A stretch of 64,000 nucleotides of DNA. Origin: Bacteroidetes bacterium HGW-Bacteroidetes-4. Lineage in GTDB: Bacteria > Bacteroidota > Bacteroidia > Bacteroidales > SZUA-534. Positions 45,564 to 54,746 of the stretch are shown piece after piece. The DNA is taken from NCBI GenBank assembly GCA_002840905.1, contig PHDD01000011.1, forward strand, positions 62,001-126,000, in the 5' to 3' direction. Each line of letters opens with the position of its first letter. Position 1 is the stretch's first letter. Position numbers and translations under genes: made by a program. Below the pieces are notes generated by a model. It did not search any database. It was not told the origin of the DNA and saw only the letters and a list, made by a program, of their open reading frames with translations.

Positions 45564-46664
45564 TTATAAATCGTCCCAATGAATCTCAAGTTGTACTGCT
45601 TCCTGTTCCTCAGTTAAAAAATTCGATACCGAAATCCCCAGTAAACGCACCCCTAATTGGTGAACAATTATTAAGGGCAACAATTCCAAAGTAGTTTGCC
45701 AAAGCAAATCAAAACTCAGAATTGATTCGTTCAGTGATTTGCTTCGGGTAACCTGACTAAAGTCGGCATATTTTGCTTTTAAGGTGATGGTTCTCCCGAA
45801 TTTTCCGGAGCGCTGCAAGCGTTCATACACCTTTTTTGCAATGGGATGCAGGGCTTTTTCCATTTCGATGCTACTAAACAAATCGGTCGAAAAGGTATTT
45901 TCACCACCCACCGACTTTAGTTCTCTGTGCGGATTTACCGGCCGGTTATCAATTCCTCGTACAATTTGGTAATAATAGGTTCCGGCCTTTCCAAAATTTT
46001 GCACCAAACGGTGTTCTGACAATTGCTTTAAATCACTTCCAAAAAAAATGCCCATACGGTGCATCTTTTCGGCTGTAACCTTACCAATACCAAAAAAGCG
46101 TTCCACCTTTAACTTATCGATAAAAGCCAACGCCTGATCGGGAGTTATCACAAATAAACCGTCGGGTTTATTCACATCGGAAGCGGTTTTAGCTAAAAAC
46201 TTATTGTATGAAACTCCTGCCGAAGCGGTTAATTGGGTTTCATTAAAAATGCGTTTCTTTATTTCTAAAGCAACCCTTGTTGCCGATGAATGATTGCCTG
46301 AGTTTTCAGTTACATCAAGATAAGCCTCGTCCAACGAAAGGGGTTCCACCAGGTGCGTAAATTGCTTAAAAATATCTCGAATCTGGTACGAAACCATTTT
46401 ATAAACTTCCATGCGCGGTCTGACAAAAATTAAATTGGAACATCGGCGTTTGGCTGTAACCGATGGCATGGCCGAATGAATTCCAAATTTACGGGCTTCG
46501 TAACTGGCCGTAGCTACAACTCCCCGGGCACTACTACTGCCAATAACAATGGGTTTCCCACGCAATTCAGGATTATCGCGTTGCTCTACTGCTGCATAAA
46601 AAGCATCCATATCGATATGGATTATTTTTCGAATCTTCGACCGATCTTCTCTTAAATTACCCAT
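45564..46664 (-). CDS. dinB: DNA polymerase IV (Y-family translesion polymerase)
   Basis: A 366-residue Y-family polymerase for error-prone bypass of DNA lesions. Palm motifs are HIDMDAFYAAVEQ near residue 17-29 and SLDEAYLDVT near 103-112, giving the acidic metal ligands. Helix-hairpin-helix and little-finger regions follow (FGIGKVTAEKMHRMG). The C-terminal QLEI is a possible beta-clamp contact. Length matches bacterial DinB (about 350). It is monocistronic, convergent with a lipoprotein gene and divergent from the LRR gene. No LexA box was identified. Confidence 0.93.
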   Translation of the reverse strand: MGNLREDRSKIRKIIHIDMDAFYAAVEQRDNPELRGKPIVIGSSSARGVVATASYEARKFGIHSAMPSVTAKRRCSNLIFVRPRMEVYKMVSYQIRDIFKQFTHLVEPLSLDEAYLDVTENSGNHSSATRVALEIKKRIFNETQLTASAGVSYNKFLAKTASDVNKPDGLFVITPDQALAFIDKLKVERFFGIGKVTAEKMHRMGIFFGSDLKQLSEHRLVQNFGKAGTYYYQIVRGIDNRPVNPHRELKSVGGENTFSTDLFSSIEMEKALHPIAKKVYERLQRSGKFGRTITLKAKYADFSQVTRSKSLNESILSFDLLWQTTLELLPLIIVHQLGVRLLGISVSNFLTEEQEAVQLEIHWDDL

Positions 46665-46768
46665 CTCAATTCGGCTTTGTCATGGCTTTAATTTAATCCG
46701 CATTAATAACGAACAAAATAGCATTTTTTGCGTATTATCTACAGTTTTTTGCACTTAATTCAAATCCC

Positions 46769-47680
46769 ATGGATCGTTCCGATTTACTTTCATTCCTTCA
46801 ACGCTCAAAAGCCGGAAAAGTAACCGAGCTCGACTTATCAAACAAAGGCATTGAAGAACTTCCCCTGGAAGTTGGCGAAATTACTACTTTAAAAACCTTG
46901 AATTTAAGCTTTAACAGCCTTAAAGAACTGCCTTCGACCCTATGCAATTTAATTAATCTTGAAAAGCTTTTCCTTACCCGAAATAGTATTTCGCGACTAC
47001 CCGTTGGCATCGGAAATTTGAGCAAACTTAAACACCTGGATATTAGTTACAACCCATTGGGAAAAATTTCCCGTGAATTCGGTCTTTTTTGCAATCTTGA
47101 AACACTCGATGCCAGTTTTTGCGAACTAAAAACACTTCCGGTAGAGCTAACCAATCTCTTTAATTTAAAAGAGATGAATCTTGAAGATAACACCCTGGAA
47201 TTTCCACCACAAAAAGTTGTAAAACGAGGCCTTTATGCCACCATGCATTATTTAACCATCGAAAAACGCAAAAGCGAAGCCTCGCGTGTAATGCTGCAAG
47301 TATTTAATATGCCCGAAAAAATACAGCCCGCATTTAAGCAATACATCCGCTATTTTAACCAGCTGGTTTCGCAGGCAAACAGCAAAGAGGTTATTTTTAA
47401 TCTGAATTTCATTAATCAGGATTTTTACCAGGAGATGGATTTAAACGCAGGCGTTGAAGGCTACCTTTACGATGTGATGCGCTACATTCAATCAAAGATG
47501 GAACTGCTTAAAAGTTCGGAACCGGCGAATAATAATTCTGATACGGCTTATTTAAGTGTTCGCATGAATGATATCAAAGAAAAACTAGCTCACCTGAACG
47601 ATTCGCTCGACGAAAATATTGATGAAATCAGAAAACTAAAACGCGAAATCAAAGGTTTTTACGACACCTTAAATTCCTAA
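46769..47680 (+). CDS. Cytoplasmic leucine-rich-repeat protein
   Basis: A 303-residue protein without a signal peptide. Residues about 18-145 form five or six leucine-rich repeats of about 23 residues (LDLSNKGIEELPLEVGEI, LNLSFNSLKELPSTLCNL, LDISYNPLGKI). The remaining half is helical and ends in a coiled coil. LRRs are binding surfaces for other proteins. The lack of export signals points to an intracellular partner, which is unknown. Its last four bases overlap the convergent exported protein gene. Confidence 0.85.
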   Translation: MDRSDLLSFLQRSKAGKVTELDLSNKGIEELPLEVGEITTLKTLNLSFNSLKELPSTLCNLINLEKLFLTRNSISRLPVGIGNLSKLKHLDISYNPLGKISREFGLFCNLETLDASFCELKTLPVELTNLFNLKEMNLEDNTLEFPPQKVVKRGLYATMHYLTIEKRKSEASRVMLQVFNMPEKIQPAFKQYIRYFNQLVSQANSKEVIFNLNFINQDFYQEMDLNAGVEGYLYDVMRYIQSKMELLKSSEPANNNSDTAYLSVRMNDIKEKLAHLNDSLDENIDEIRKLKREIKGFYDTLNS

Positions 47681-48237
47681 TCAATTCGGATGGTATCTCC
47701 TTCTCGGATAATAACAATCCGGGTGGTTTTCAGAGTTTCAAAAAACTCCTGTATGCTTTGCTGAAACTTTTGCAAATCGGGTTCTACTCCCTGTTTAAAT
47801 GTTTTTAAATTTTCTTTCAATTGCTCCAATTGTTTATCCAGCGAATCGCCTCGTTGTTCCCAGTTTTTTGACGTCCAATGTTCTTCAAGACTTTTCTGAA
47901 AGGAACGAAACATACTATCCAGATTAATTTCAACCTCTGAATACCGTTCCTCACTATTTTCAGATAAATAATCACCTTTCCAGTATTTGTCGTTAATATC
48001 AAAAACATACAAGCTGTGTAAACGGTATGCATCAATAAAAACCTCTTCGGTTGAATAACGCGAAACCAATTTCTGAATTAATCGACTTGCTTTATAAGGA
48101 TTTAATTGAAAAATGGTATCGAGATAAACCTTTTCGTGATGCAAAATTTTCACCTGTACGTTGTCCCAAACTTTTTGAGCCTGTAAAAAGCCAGTCAAAA
48201 GCAGCGTAAATGCTAGAATACAACCTAATCTTTTCAT
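47677..48237 (-). CDS. Hypothetical exported acidic protein
   Basis: A 186-residue protein with a signal peptide cut near GFLQAQ (residue 21). The mature part is helical in its second half, with a long Gln/Glu/Lys-rich coiled coil (about residues 105-165), and ends with VIIREGDTIRID. No family is recognised. Upstream is a 215-base spacer shared with the divergent mutS gene. Confidence 0.72.
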   Translation of the reverse strand: MKRLGCILAFTLLLTGFLQAQKVWDNVQVKILHHEKVYLDTIFQLNPYKASRLIQKLVSRYSTEEVFIDAYRLHSLYVFDINDKYWKGDYLSENSEERYSEVEINLDSMFRSFQKSLEEHWTSKNWEQRGDSLDKQLEQLKENLKTFKQGVEPDLQKFQQSIQEFFETLKTTRIVIIREGDTIRID

Positions 48238-48452
48238 TTTTTAAGGGTTAAAAACTAAGCTAAGATACCAAAATCTATAAAATGGTTTCTTCAACAACAA
48301 ATAAAAAAGTTATATATTAAACTGATATCTAAAAACCAGCTCACAGGAAGATCATAAAAGTGAGTAATTTGTTAACATTTAGCCCATCGGTTTCAGGACA
48401 AAATCTCCCGCTTTGCTTAGTTTTGTATCTTTACAAAAAAAAATAAAACAAA

Positions 48453-51071
48453 TTGGCTTCAAAAGAACAAGACATAGTTAAAACACCCTTGATGAAACAA
48501 TATTATAACATCAAGGCAAAACATCCCGACGCTATTTTACTGTTTCGGGTAGGCGATTTTTATGAAACTTTTTCGGAAGATGCCATTAAGGCTTCTGAAA
48601 TTCTGGGCATTACTCTAACCCGGCGAGCCAATGGTTCAGCTTCGTATGTAGAACTTGCCGGATTTCCTTACCATGCGCTCGACACCTATCTGCCTAAACT
48701 GGTACGTGCCGGACAACGGGTAGCCATTTGCGAGCAACTGGAAGACCCAAAACAAACCAAAAACATTGTAAAACGTGGTGTTACTGAACTGGTTACTCCT
48801 GGCGTTTCGGTTAACGACAACATCCTGAATCATAAAGAAAATAATTTCCTTGCTTGTGTTTACATAGAGAAAAGTATAGCTGGAGCAGCTTTTCTCGACC
48901 TCTCTACCGGTGAGTTTTACACCTCTGAAGGGGGGTTCGATTACATTAACAAATTGCTGCAAAGCTTAAAACCCAAAGAGGTACTTTTTGAACGGAATAA
49001 AAAAGAACTTTACATGGAGCATTTTGGTCATGGGTTTTACAATTATCCGCTTGACGAATGGGTTTTTACTGAAGATGCCGCCAGCGACAGACTGTTAAAG
49101 CACTTTGAAACCCAATCACTAAAAGGCTTTGGCATAGCCGGCCTAAAGCAGGGAATAGTAGCTTCGGGAGCCATTTTGCATTACCTCGATTTAACCCAGC
49201 ATCATCAAATTGGCAACATCAATCGAATAAGCCGCATAGCACAGGACGATTACGTATGGCTCGATAAATTCACCATCCGAAATCTGGAGATTTTCCAAAG
49301 CATGAACGAAGAGGGAAAAACCCTCATCGATGTAATGGATCATACCCTTTCACCCATGGGTTCGCGGATGCTCAAACGTTGGCTGGCACTTCCTTTAAAA
49401 AACATCAATGCCATTAACAACCGCCTGAATACGGTTGAATATTTCACAAATCGGGCTGAATTAAAACAGGATCTTTCGCTCTACCTTAAACAAATTGGCG
49501 ATTTGGAGCGGCTAATTTCAAAAGTTTCTCTCGGAAAAATTAATCCGCGCGAGGTGCTTACTTTAAAGAATGCACTGGATGCCATTGTGCCTATTAAACA
49601 ATTATGTTCCCAAGCTGATATCACCAGCTTAAAAACCCTGGCCGAACAACTGAATCCTTGTTTATCGATTAAAGAAAAAATTGAAACTACTTTACACGAT
49701 GATCCGCCAACCCAAGTCAATAAAGGAGGTGTAATTGCCAAAGGAATAAATGAAGAACTCGACGAACTGCGTCGCATTGCTTTTTCTGGAAAAGATTACC
49801 TTATTGATCTGCAACAGCGCGAGAGTGAACGGACAGGTATTCCATCGTTAAAAATAAGTTTTAACAATGTGTTTGGCTATTACATTGAGGTAAGAAACAC
49901 ACATAAAGATAAAGTGCCTGAAGAATGGATACGTAAACAAACCCTGGTTAGCGCCGAGCGATACATTACTGAAGAATTAAAAGAGTATGAAAGTAAAATT
50001 CTGGGAGCCGAAGAAAAAATATTAGCCCTGGAAACAAATTTATTTAACGATCTGGTTTATAGCCTCAATGAATTTGTTCCGGCCATTCAGCTCAATGCTT
50101 CACTCCTTTCAAAGCTCGATTGCCTGATTTCGTTTGCTACCTTGGCCTTACAGCACAATTATTGCAAACCCGGAGTAAACGAAAGCAATATTATTGAGAT
50201 TATCGAAGGACGGCATCCGGTTATCGAAACCCAGATGCCCATTGGAGAGGCTTATATTTCGAATTCCATCCAGTTAGACCAGTACAATCAGCAGATAATT
50301 ATTATTACAGGGCCCAACATGGCGGGAAAATCAGCTATACTGCGACAAACGGCACTCATTGTTCTGATGGCACAGGTTGGTTCCTTTGTGCCTGCTCAGG
50401 CGGTTAACCTGGGCTATGTCGATAAAATTTTTACTCGCGTTGGAGCCTCCGATAATATTTCAGTGGGCGAAAGTACTTTTATGGTTGAAATGAACGAAGC
50501 GGCCAGCATTCTAAACAACGTTAGCGACCGAAGCCTGATTCTGCTCGATGAGTTGGGACGCGGAACCAGCACCTACGATGGAATAAGTATTGCCTGGGCT
50601 ATTGTAGAATTTATACACGAACATCCTTTAGCCAAAGCCAAAACTTTATTTGCTACCCATTATCACGAACTGAACGAGATGGAAAAATCGTTTAAGCGAA
50701 TAAAAAACTACAATGTTTCGGTTAAAGAGATAGATAAAAAAGTAATTTTTCTGCGAAAATTACTCCCCGGAGGAAGCGCTCACAGCTTTGGAATTCATGT
50801 GGCTAAAATGGCCGGAATGCCAAAAAGTGTGATTAGTCGAGCGGAAAAAATACTTTTGGAACTGGAGCAAACCCGGGGCAAACAAGGCCTTGACGAAGAG
50901 GTAAAAGAAATTGCCAAAAACCGCGAAGGACTGCAGTTGAGCTTCTTTCAGCTTGACGATCCGGTACTTAAACAAATCCGCGATGAGATTAAACACCTCG
51001 ACATCAATAACCTGACTCCCATGGAGGCCCTGAATAAGCTGAATGAGATTAAGAAATTGACCGGGATTTAG
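48453..51071 (+). CDS. mutS: DNA mismatch repair protein MutS
   Basis: An 872-residue mismatch-recognition ATPase. The mismatch-binding Phe-x-Glu motif is in RVGDFYETF near residue 35. The C-terminal ATPase has Walker [10 protein letters not shown], a form often seen in this phylum, followed by STFMVEMNE, Walker [17 protein letters not shown] and the switch ATHYHEL. The frame starts at TTG 48453. An ATG at 48492 would remove 13 residues and still keep the core, so the TTG start is likely but not certain. MutL is not in this window. A terminator hairpin and a tRNA-Leu follow on the opposite strand. Confidence 0.95.
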   Translation: MASKEQDIVKTPLMKQYYNIKAKHPDAILLFRVGDFYETFSEDAIKASEILGITLTRRANGSASYVELAGFPYHALDTYLPKLVRAGQRVAICEQLEDPKQTKNIVKRGVTELVTPGVSVNDNILNHKENNFLACVYIEKSIAGAAFLDLSTGEFYTSEGGFDYINKLLQSLKPKEVLFERNKKELYMEHFGHGFYNYPLDEWVFTEDAASDRLLKHFETQSLKGFGIAGLKQGIVASGAILHYLDLTQHHQIGNINRISRIAQDDYVWLDKFTIRNLEIFQSMNEEGKTLIDVMDHTLSPMGSRMLKRWLALPLKNINAINNRLNTVEYFTNRAELKQDLSLYLKQIGDLERLISKVSLGKINPREVLTLKNALDAIVPIKQLCSQADITSLKTLAEQLNPCLSIKEKIETTLHDDPPTQVNKGGVIAKGINEELDELRRIAFSGKDYLIDLQQRESERTGIPSLKISFNNVFGYYIEVRNTHKDKVPEEWIRKQTLVSAERYITEELKEYESKILGAEEKILALETNLFNDLVYSLNEFVPAIQLNASLLSKLDCLISFATLALQHNYCKPGVNESNIIEIIEGRHPVIETQMPIGEAYISNSIQLDQYNQQIIIITGPNMAGKSAILRQTALIVLMAQVGSFVPAQAVNLGYVDKIFTRVGASDNISVGESTFMVEMNEAASILNNVSDRSLILLDELGRGTSTYDGISIAWAIVEFIHEHPLAKAKTLFATHYHELNEMEKSFKRIKNYNVSVKEIDKKVIFLRKLLPGGSAHSFGIHVAKMAGMPKSVISRAEKILLELEQTRGKQGLDEEVKEIAKNREGLQLSFFQLDDPVLKQIRDEIKHLDINNLTPMEALNKLNEIKKLTGI

Positions 51072-51102
51072 TTTTTTTTTGAAAACCGCAATTTAAACAA
51101 AA

Positions 51103-51132
51103 AACCCTGACAGCTATTAAGCTATCAGGGTT
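51103..51132 (-). terminator. Terminator of the tRNA-Leu transcript
   Basis: Stem AACCCTGACAGCT (51103-51115) with AGCTATCAGGGTT (51120-51132), one mismatch and a 4-base loop. On the minus strand it is followed by a run of six T, which fits the tRNA transcript. On the plus strand, after mutS, the T run is short. Confidence 0.8.
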
Positions 51133-51136
51133 TCTG

Positions 51137-51222
51137 TACCCGGGGCCGGTCTCGAACCGGCACGTCCATTACTGGACACAGGATTTTAAGTCCTGCGCGT
51201 CTACCAATTCCGCCACCTGGGC
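51137..51222 (-). tRNA. tRNA-Leu (anticodon UAA)
   Basis: An 86-nt class II tRNA on the minus strand. The acceptor 5' side is GCCCAGG, and the D-arm is GCGG...CGC. The anticodon stem-loop CAGGA-CTTAAAA-TCCTG gives anticodon TAA, reading UUA. The long variable arm GTCCA-GTAA-TGGAC is typical of Leu. The T-arm GCCGG-TTCGAGA-CCGGC is canonical. The 3' CCA is not encoded. The acceptor stem has an A5-C68 mismatch and a G1-U72 wobble, which is unusual. Confidence 0.95.
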
Positions 51223-51306
51223 ATGGTTTCGTTGCCTCAAATGCATCAGATAGTTAAAGTCTTACCTTTTTTATCTTTTACTAAGTAGCGGGAGCTCCTT
51301 TGCCGG

Positions 51307-51322
51307 TTCCGCCACCTGGGCA
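51307..51322 (-). repeat. Duplicated 5' fragment of tRNA-Leu
   Basis: TTCCGCCACCTGGGCA at 51307-51322 is an exact copy of 51208-51223, the 5' end of the tRNA-Leu gene plus one flanking base, displaced by exactly 99 bases. The rest of the tRNA is not present beside it. It lies between the tRNA-Leu and tRNA-Gly genes. Confidence 0.85.
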
Positions 51323-51364
51323 ATAAATCTTATATTTTTATTAAAATAGAACGTAAAAAAAAAG

Positions 51365-51437
<73 letters not shown>

Positions 51438-51614
51438 AATGCGGATGCAAATATAAGCGCAAATTTTATTTCTGCAAAAATTTTCACCTAAAAATAAGGC
51501 TTATTTTTTTACTTCACAATTAGTTCAAACTAAGTGTTTCGCAAATAATCACTTATCGCATCAATTAATCGCAAAAGCTTAGTATTTTTGGCATCATTTT
51601 CAAATAATTAAAAA

Positions 51615-52259
51615 ATGCAACGATTTAACGAAACTGTACACGACTATATACTTCAACACACCTCGTCACCATCCGATCTGCTGAAAGAACTGGAGCGGCA
51701 AACCCATCTTAAAATCCTTCGTTCGCAAATGGTTTCAGGAACTTTACAGGGAAAAATACTGGAAATGCTAAGTTGCATGATAAAGCCCGTAAATATTTTA
51801 GAATTGGGAACCTTTACCGGATATTCGGCCCTATGCCTGGCAAAAGGGCTTCAACCCGAAGGAAAATTGATAACCATTGACATTAACGACGAATTGGAAG
51901 TTTTTGCTCGATCGTTTTTCAATCGCAGTCCCTATGGCAATCAAATTGATTTTAGAATTGGTGATGCCCGTGAAATAATTCCCCCTATAAAAGAAACATT
52001 CGATTTGGTTTTTATTGATGCCGACAAACGTCAATATCCGGAATACTACCAAATGGTATTTGATAAGATTAAACCTGGGGGCTATTTAATTGCCGACGAT
52101 GTACTGTGGTATGGAAAAGTGAATGAAAAAATTCAGGACAACGACACCTACACCAAAGGTTTATTAGCATTTAACAACATGGTGCAAAAAGACAATCGGG
52201 TGGAAAATGTAATTTTCCCGGTTCGCGATGGCTTAATGGTAGTTAGAAAATTAGCATGA
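51615..52259 (+). CDS. O-methyltransferase, class I SAM-dependent
   Basis: A 214-residue cytoplasmic enzyme of the catechol/caffeoyl-CoA O-methyltransferase family (Methyltransf_3). The SAM motif I is ILELGTFTGYSALCLAKGL near residue 59-77. Motif II acidic Asp is in LITIDINDE near 87, and the metal-binding Asp is in LVFIDADKRQYPEYY near 134-148 with a second pair in LIADDVLWYGKV. Length matches this family. The acceptor is unknown. It starts a plus-strand group with the SDR and Dus genes. Confidence 0.92.
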   Translation: MQRFNETVHDYILQHTSSPSDLLKELERQTHLKILRSQMVSGTLQGKILEMLSCMIKPVNILELGTFTGYSALCLAKGLQPEGKLITIDINDELEVFARSFFNRSPYGNQIDFRIGDAREIIPPIKETFDLVFIDADKRQYPEYYQMVFDKIKPGGYLIADDVLWYGKVNEKIQDNDTYTKGLLAFNNMVQKDNRVENVIFPVRDGLMVVRKLA

Positions 52260-52337
52260 GATTAACGGTCAATAATCTTTAGGTAACCGTAATTGTTTTG
52301 TATTTTAGAATACATTTACCAAACTAAAACTCACATT

Positions 52338-53144
52338 ATGGGCAAGTTTACTAATAAAACGGTATTAATAACCGGTGGTGCATCGGGAATTGGTTTTATA
52401 ATGGCCAAAATCGTTTTAACAAAGGGTGTGTCGAACCTTATCATTTGGGATATCAACCCAGACGGACTAAATCAGGCAATTACCGATCTTAAAAAAATAA
52501 ACCAACATTGTTATGGATATCCGGTTGATGTTTCATCGCTGGAACAAGTTAAAAAATCAGCCGAAAAAGTAAAATCGGAAGTGGGAACTGTAGATATTTT
52601 AATTAATAATGCCGGAATTGTTTTTGGTAATTATTTTCACGAACACACTCACGAGCAGGTGGAACAAACCATGAGCATAAACAGCAATGCACTCATGCAC
52701 ATAGCACTGGAGTTTTTACCCGATATGCTTAAACAAAATAGCGGACATATAATCAATATTGCTTCGGCAGCAGGTATGGTGGCCAACCCGCAAATGTCGG
52801 TTTATTGTGCCAGCAAATGGGCAGTAGTTGGCTGGAGCGATTCGGTTCGGCTCGAAATGAAAAAGTTAAAAAAACAGGTAAAAGTTACCACGGTTACCCC
52901 TTACTATATAAATACAGGTATGTTTAATGGCGTTAAATCGCTAATCCCCATTCAGCACCCCGAAAAAGCCACTCGTAAAATCATTAAGGGAATCGAACGC
53001 AACCGGGCTTTTGTTCGTGTTCCGCTTATAATTTACACCCTTCCGTTAATTAAAGGCTTGTTGCCAACCATTATATTCGATTGGTTTGTAGGTAAAGTTT
53101 TGGGGGTGTATAAAACCATGGAACATTTTAAAGGCCGCAATTGA
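52338..53144 (+). CDS. Short-chain dehydrogenase/reductase
   Basis: A 268-residue classical SDR oxidoreductase using NAD(P)H. The nucleotide motif TGGASGIG is near residue 13-20, NNAG near 91, the catalytic Ser in NIASAAGMVA, and the Tyr-x-x-x-Lys in VYCASKWAV near 156-160. The C-terminal region after residue 230 is hydrophobic, as in the 3-ketoacyl/retinol-type family. The frame opens at TTG 52293, but the ATG at 52338 starts directly before the first Rossmann strand and is preferred. Its stop overlaps the Dus start (TGATG), so the two are translationally coupled. Confidence 0.88.
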   Translation: MGKFTNKTVLITGGASGIGFIMAKIVLTKGVSNLIIWDINPDGLNQAITDLKKINQHCYGYPVDVSSLEQVKKSAEKVKSEVGTVDILINNAGIVFGNYFHEHTHEQVEQTMSINSNALMHIALEFLPDMLKQNSGHIINIASAAGMVANPQMSVYCASKWAVVGWSDSVRLEMKKLKKQVKVTTVTPYYINTGMFNGVKSLIPIQHPEKATRKIIKGIERNRAFVRVPLIIYTLPLIKGLLPTIIFDWFVGKVLGVYKTMEHFKGRN

Positions 53145-54094
53145 TGGTAATTTCGATGGCTCCTTTGCAGGGATTTACCGATGCTCCATTTCGTAATGCT
53201 TTTCATCGCAACATTGGAGGGATCGATAAATTTTATACCCCTTTTTTACGTTTAGAAAATGATGGTTCCTTAAAATCCAAATACCTGAAAGACATCCTTC
53301 CTGAAAACAATTCAGGAATACCGGTAATTCCTCAAATACTCATAAATAACTCCAAAGATTTTTTATTTTTTGCAAAGATCATAGCAGATAATGGTTACCC
53401 CGAAGTTAACTGGAATCTGGGTTGTCCCTATCCTATGGTAAGCAAACGCAAGTTGGGTTCCGGACTGATTCCTTATCCTGAGGAGATTAAACAAATACTT
53501 GAGACTGTTATTCCGCAAACCCATTTGAAAATCTCCTTAAAAATTCGTGCCGGTTATCAGCAGGCTGATGAAATATTTCCTGTTCTGGAAGCAATTAAAA
53601 CCTTGCCAATTCATGAGATCATACTTCATCCCCGAATAGCCCGGCAAATGTATAAGGGTACCGCCAACCATGAAATATTTATTCACACCCAACAACAAAG
53701 CGTTTTTAAATTAGCATACAACGGCGACATTACTACCACAACTAATTTTAAGTTTCTTCAAACCAAACTTACCGAAACAAATCACTTTATGATAGGTCGG
53801 GGATTAATTGCCAATCCGTTTTTAGGCATAGAAATTAAAAATGGCTTTTCTATGCCTGAATTGGAAAAACGCCATCTTTTTTACCAGTTTCATCAGGAGC
53901 TTTTATTGCACTATGAAAAAGTTCTTTCGGGTGAGTCACACCAATTAAACAAGATGCTTGGGTTCTGGGAATACTGGTCGCTATTGTTTTCAAACGGCAG
54001 GAAATTATACAAGACCCTAAAAAAATCACATAAAATTAATCAATACAAAAGACTGTCATCAGGGTTTATACAAAACGAAGCTTTTATTAATTAA
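53144..54094 (+). CDS. tRNA-dihydrouridine synthase
   Basis: A 316-residue FMN enzyme that reduces uridine in tRNA D-loops. The FMN-binding start MAPLQGFTDAPFRNAF and the active-site motif WNLGCPYPMVSKRKLGSGL, with the catalytic Cys near residue 97, are clear. MIGRGLIANPFL near 220 binds the FMN phosphate. It is shorter and more divergent than the DusB type, closer to DusC or DusA-like forms. Which uridine it modifies cannot be told. The ATG at 53144 overlaps the SDR stop by one base. Confidence 0.88.
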   Translation: MVISMAPLQGFTDAPFRNAFHRNIGGIDKFYTPFLRLENDGSLKSKYLKDILPENNSGIPVIPQILINNSKDFLFFAKIIADNGYPEVNWNLGCPYPMVSKRKLGSGLIPYPEEIKQILETVIPQTHLKISLKIRAGYQQADEIFPVLEAIKTLPIHEIILHPRIARQMYKGTANHEIFIHTQQQSVFKLAYNGDITTTTNFKFLQTKLTETNHFMIGRGLIANPFLGIEIKNGFSMPELEKRHLFYQFHQELLLHYEKVLSGESHQLNKMLGFWEYWSLLFSNGRKLYKTLKKSHKINQYKRLSSGFIQNEAFIN

Positions 54095-54178
54095 CCCCTG
54101 CTTAACATAGGTTTTGAGTTCCCGAATCAACATATTCCATTAAAATTTAGTTAATTTGAAAGACTATAAAAAGGTGGT

Positions 54179-54664
54179 ATGCATAAATTACAATTACTTC
54201 TGTTCCTTATTTTGCTGAGTATTGGAACTTTTGCACAAACCGAATCTGATTCCCTATTTATTAAAGAAACAGAATTTGGCTTAAAGTTTTTATATCAGAA
54301 TCAGCCCATTAAAGCCCACGAGGTTTCAATCCTGATGGTATCTGATTTTGAAGTTTACGACTTATTTGAAACAGGTAGAGAAGCCCGTATTTTTGGTTCA
54401 GTTTTCGCAACCATCGGAACCTGTTTAGTAGCCATTCCTTTTGTAACCACTCTGCTTGGCGAAAAAACAAACTGGGCATTTACCCTGGCAGGCACCGGAT
54501 TTATTGGTATATCTATCCCATTATTTCGTAGCTATCACAAAAAAACCCGTTCGGCTGTCGAGCAGTACAATACAAACCTAAACCCACCCGCTTTAAACCC
54601 TGATGACTCAGAAGTAAGCATTGGCTTAAGTAATTCCGGAGTTGGCCTGGTGTGGCGTTTTTAA
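54179..54664 (+). CDS. Hypothetical small envelope protein
   Basis: A 161-residue protein with a signal peptide cut near GTFAQ (residue 20). Two adjacent hydrophobic segments (about 72-90 and 97-113) probably form a hairpin in the membrane. The C-terminus ends in a strand-like GVGLVWRF, terminal Phe. AAGGTGG lies three bases before the ATG, a good Shine-Dalgarno-like site that is rare in this phylum. I recognise no family. Confidence 0.7.
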   Translation: MHKLQLLLFLILLSIGTFAQTESDSLFIKETEFGLKFLYQNQPIKAHEVSILMVSDFEVYDLFETGREARIFGSVFATIGTCLVAIPFVTTLLGEKTNWAFTLAGTGFIGISIPLFRSYHKKTRSAVEQYNTNLNPPALNPDDSEVSIGLSNSGVGLVWRF

Positions 54665-54698
54665 TAAAAAAGAAGTCCGGACAAAAGCCAGACTTTTC
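54665..54698. terminator. Bidirectional terminator between the small envelope gene and glnII
   Basis: AAGTCCGG (54673-54680) pairs with CCAGACTT (54688-54695), one mismatch, flanked by A-rich and T-rich tracts. It can serve the plus-strand gene ending at 54664. It also lies 49 bases after the stop of the minus-strand glutamine synthetase. Confidence 0.65.
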
Positions 54699-54746
54699 AA
54701 TAATTAAAAGACCACAACCACATAACAACAGAATTTGTTGCAATCT

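Noticed and set aside
45500-45694. 64-codon plus-strand frame opposite the end of dinB
   Set aside because: It overlaps the 3' end of the lipoprotein gene and the coding region of dinB in antisense. It is a shadow frame.
48453-51071. Defective MutS because Walker A reads GKSA instead of GKST
   Set aside because: I recall this variant from many Bacteroidota MutS proteins, and all other motifs are intact.
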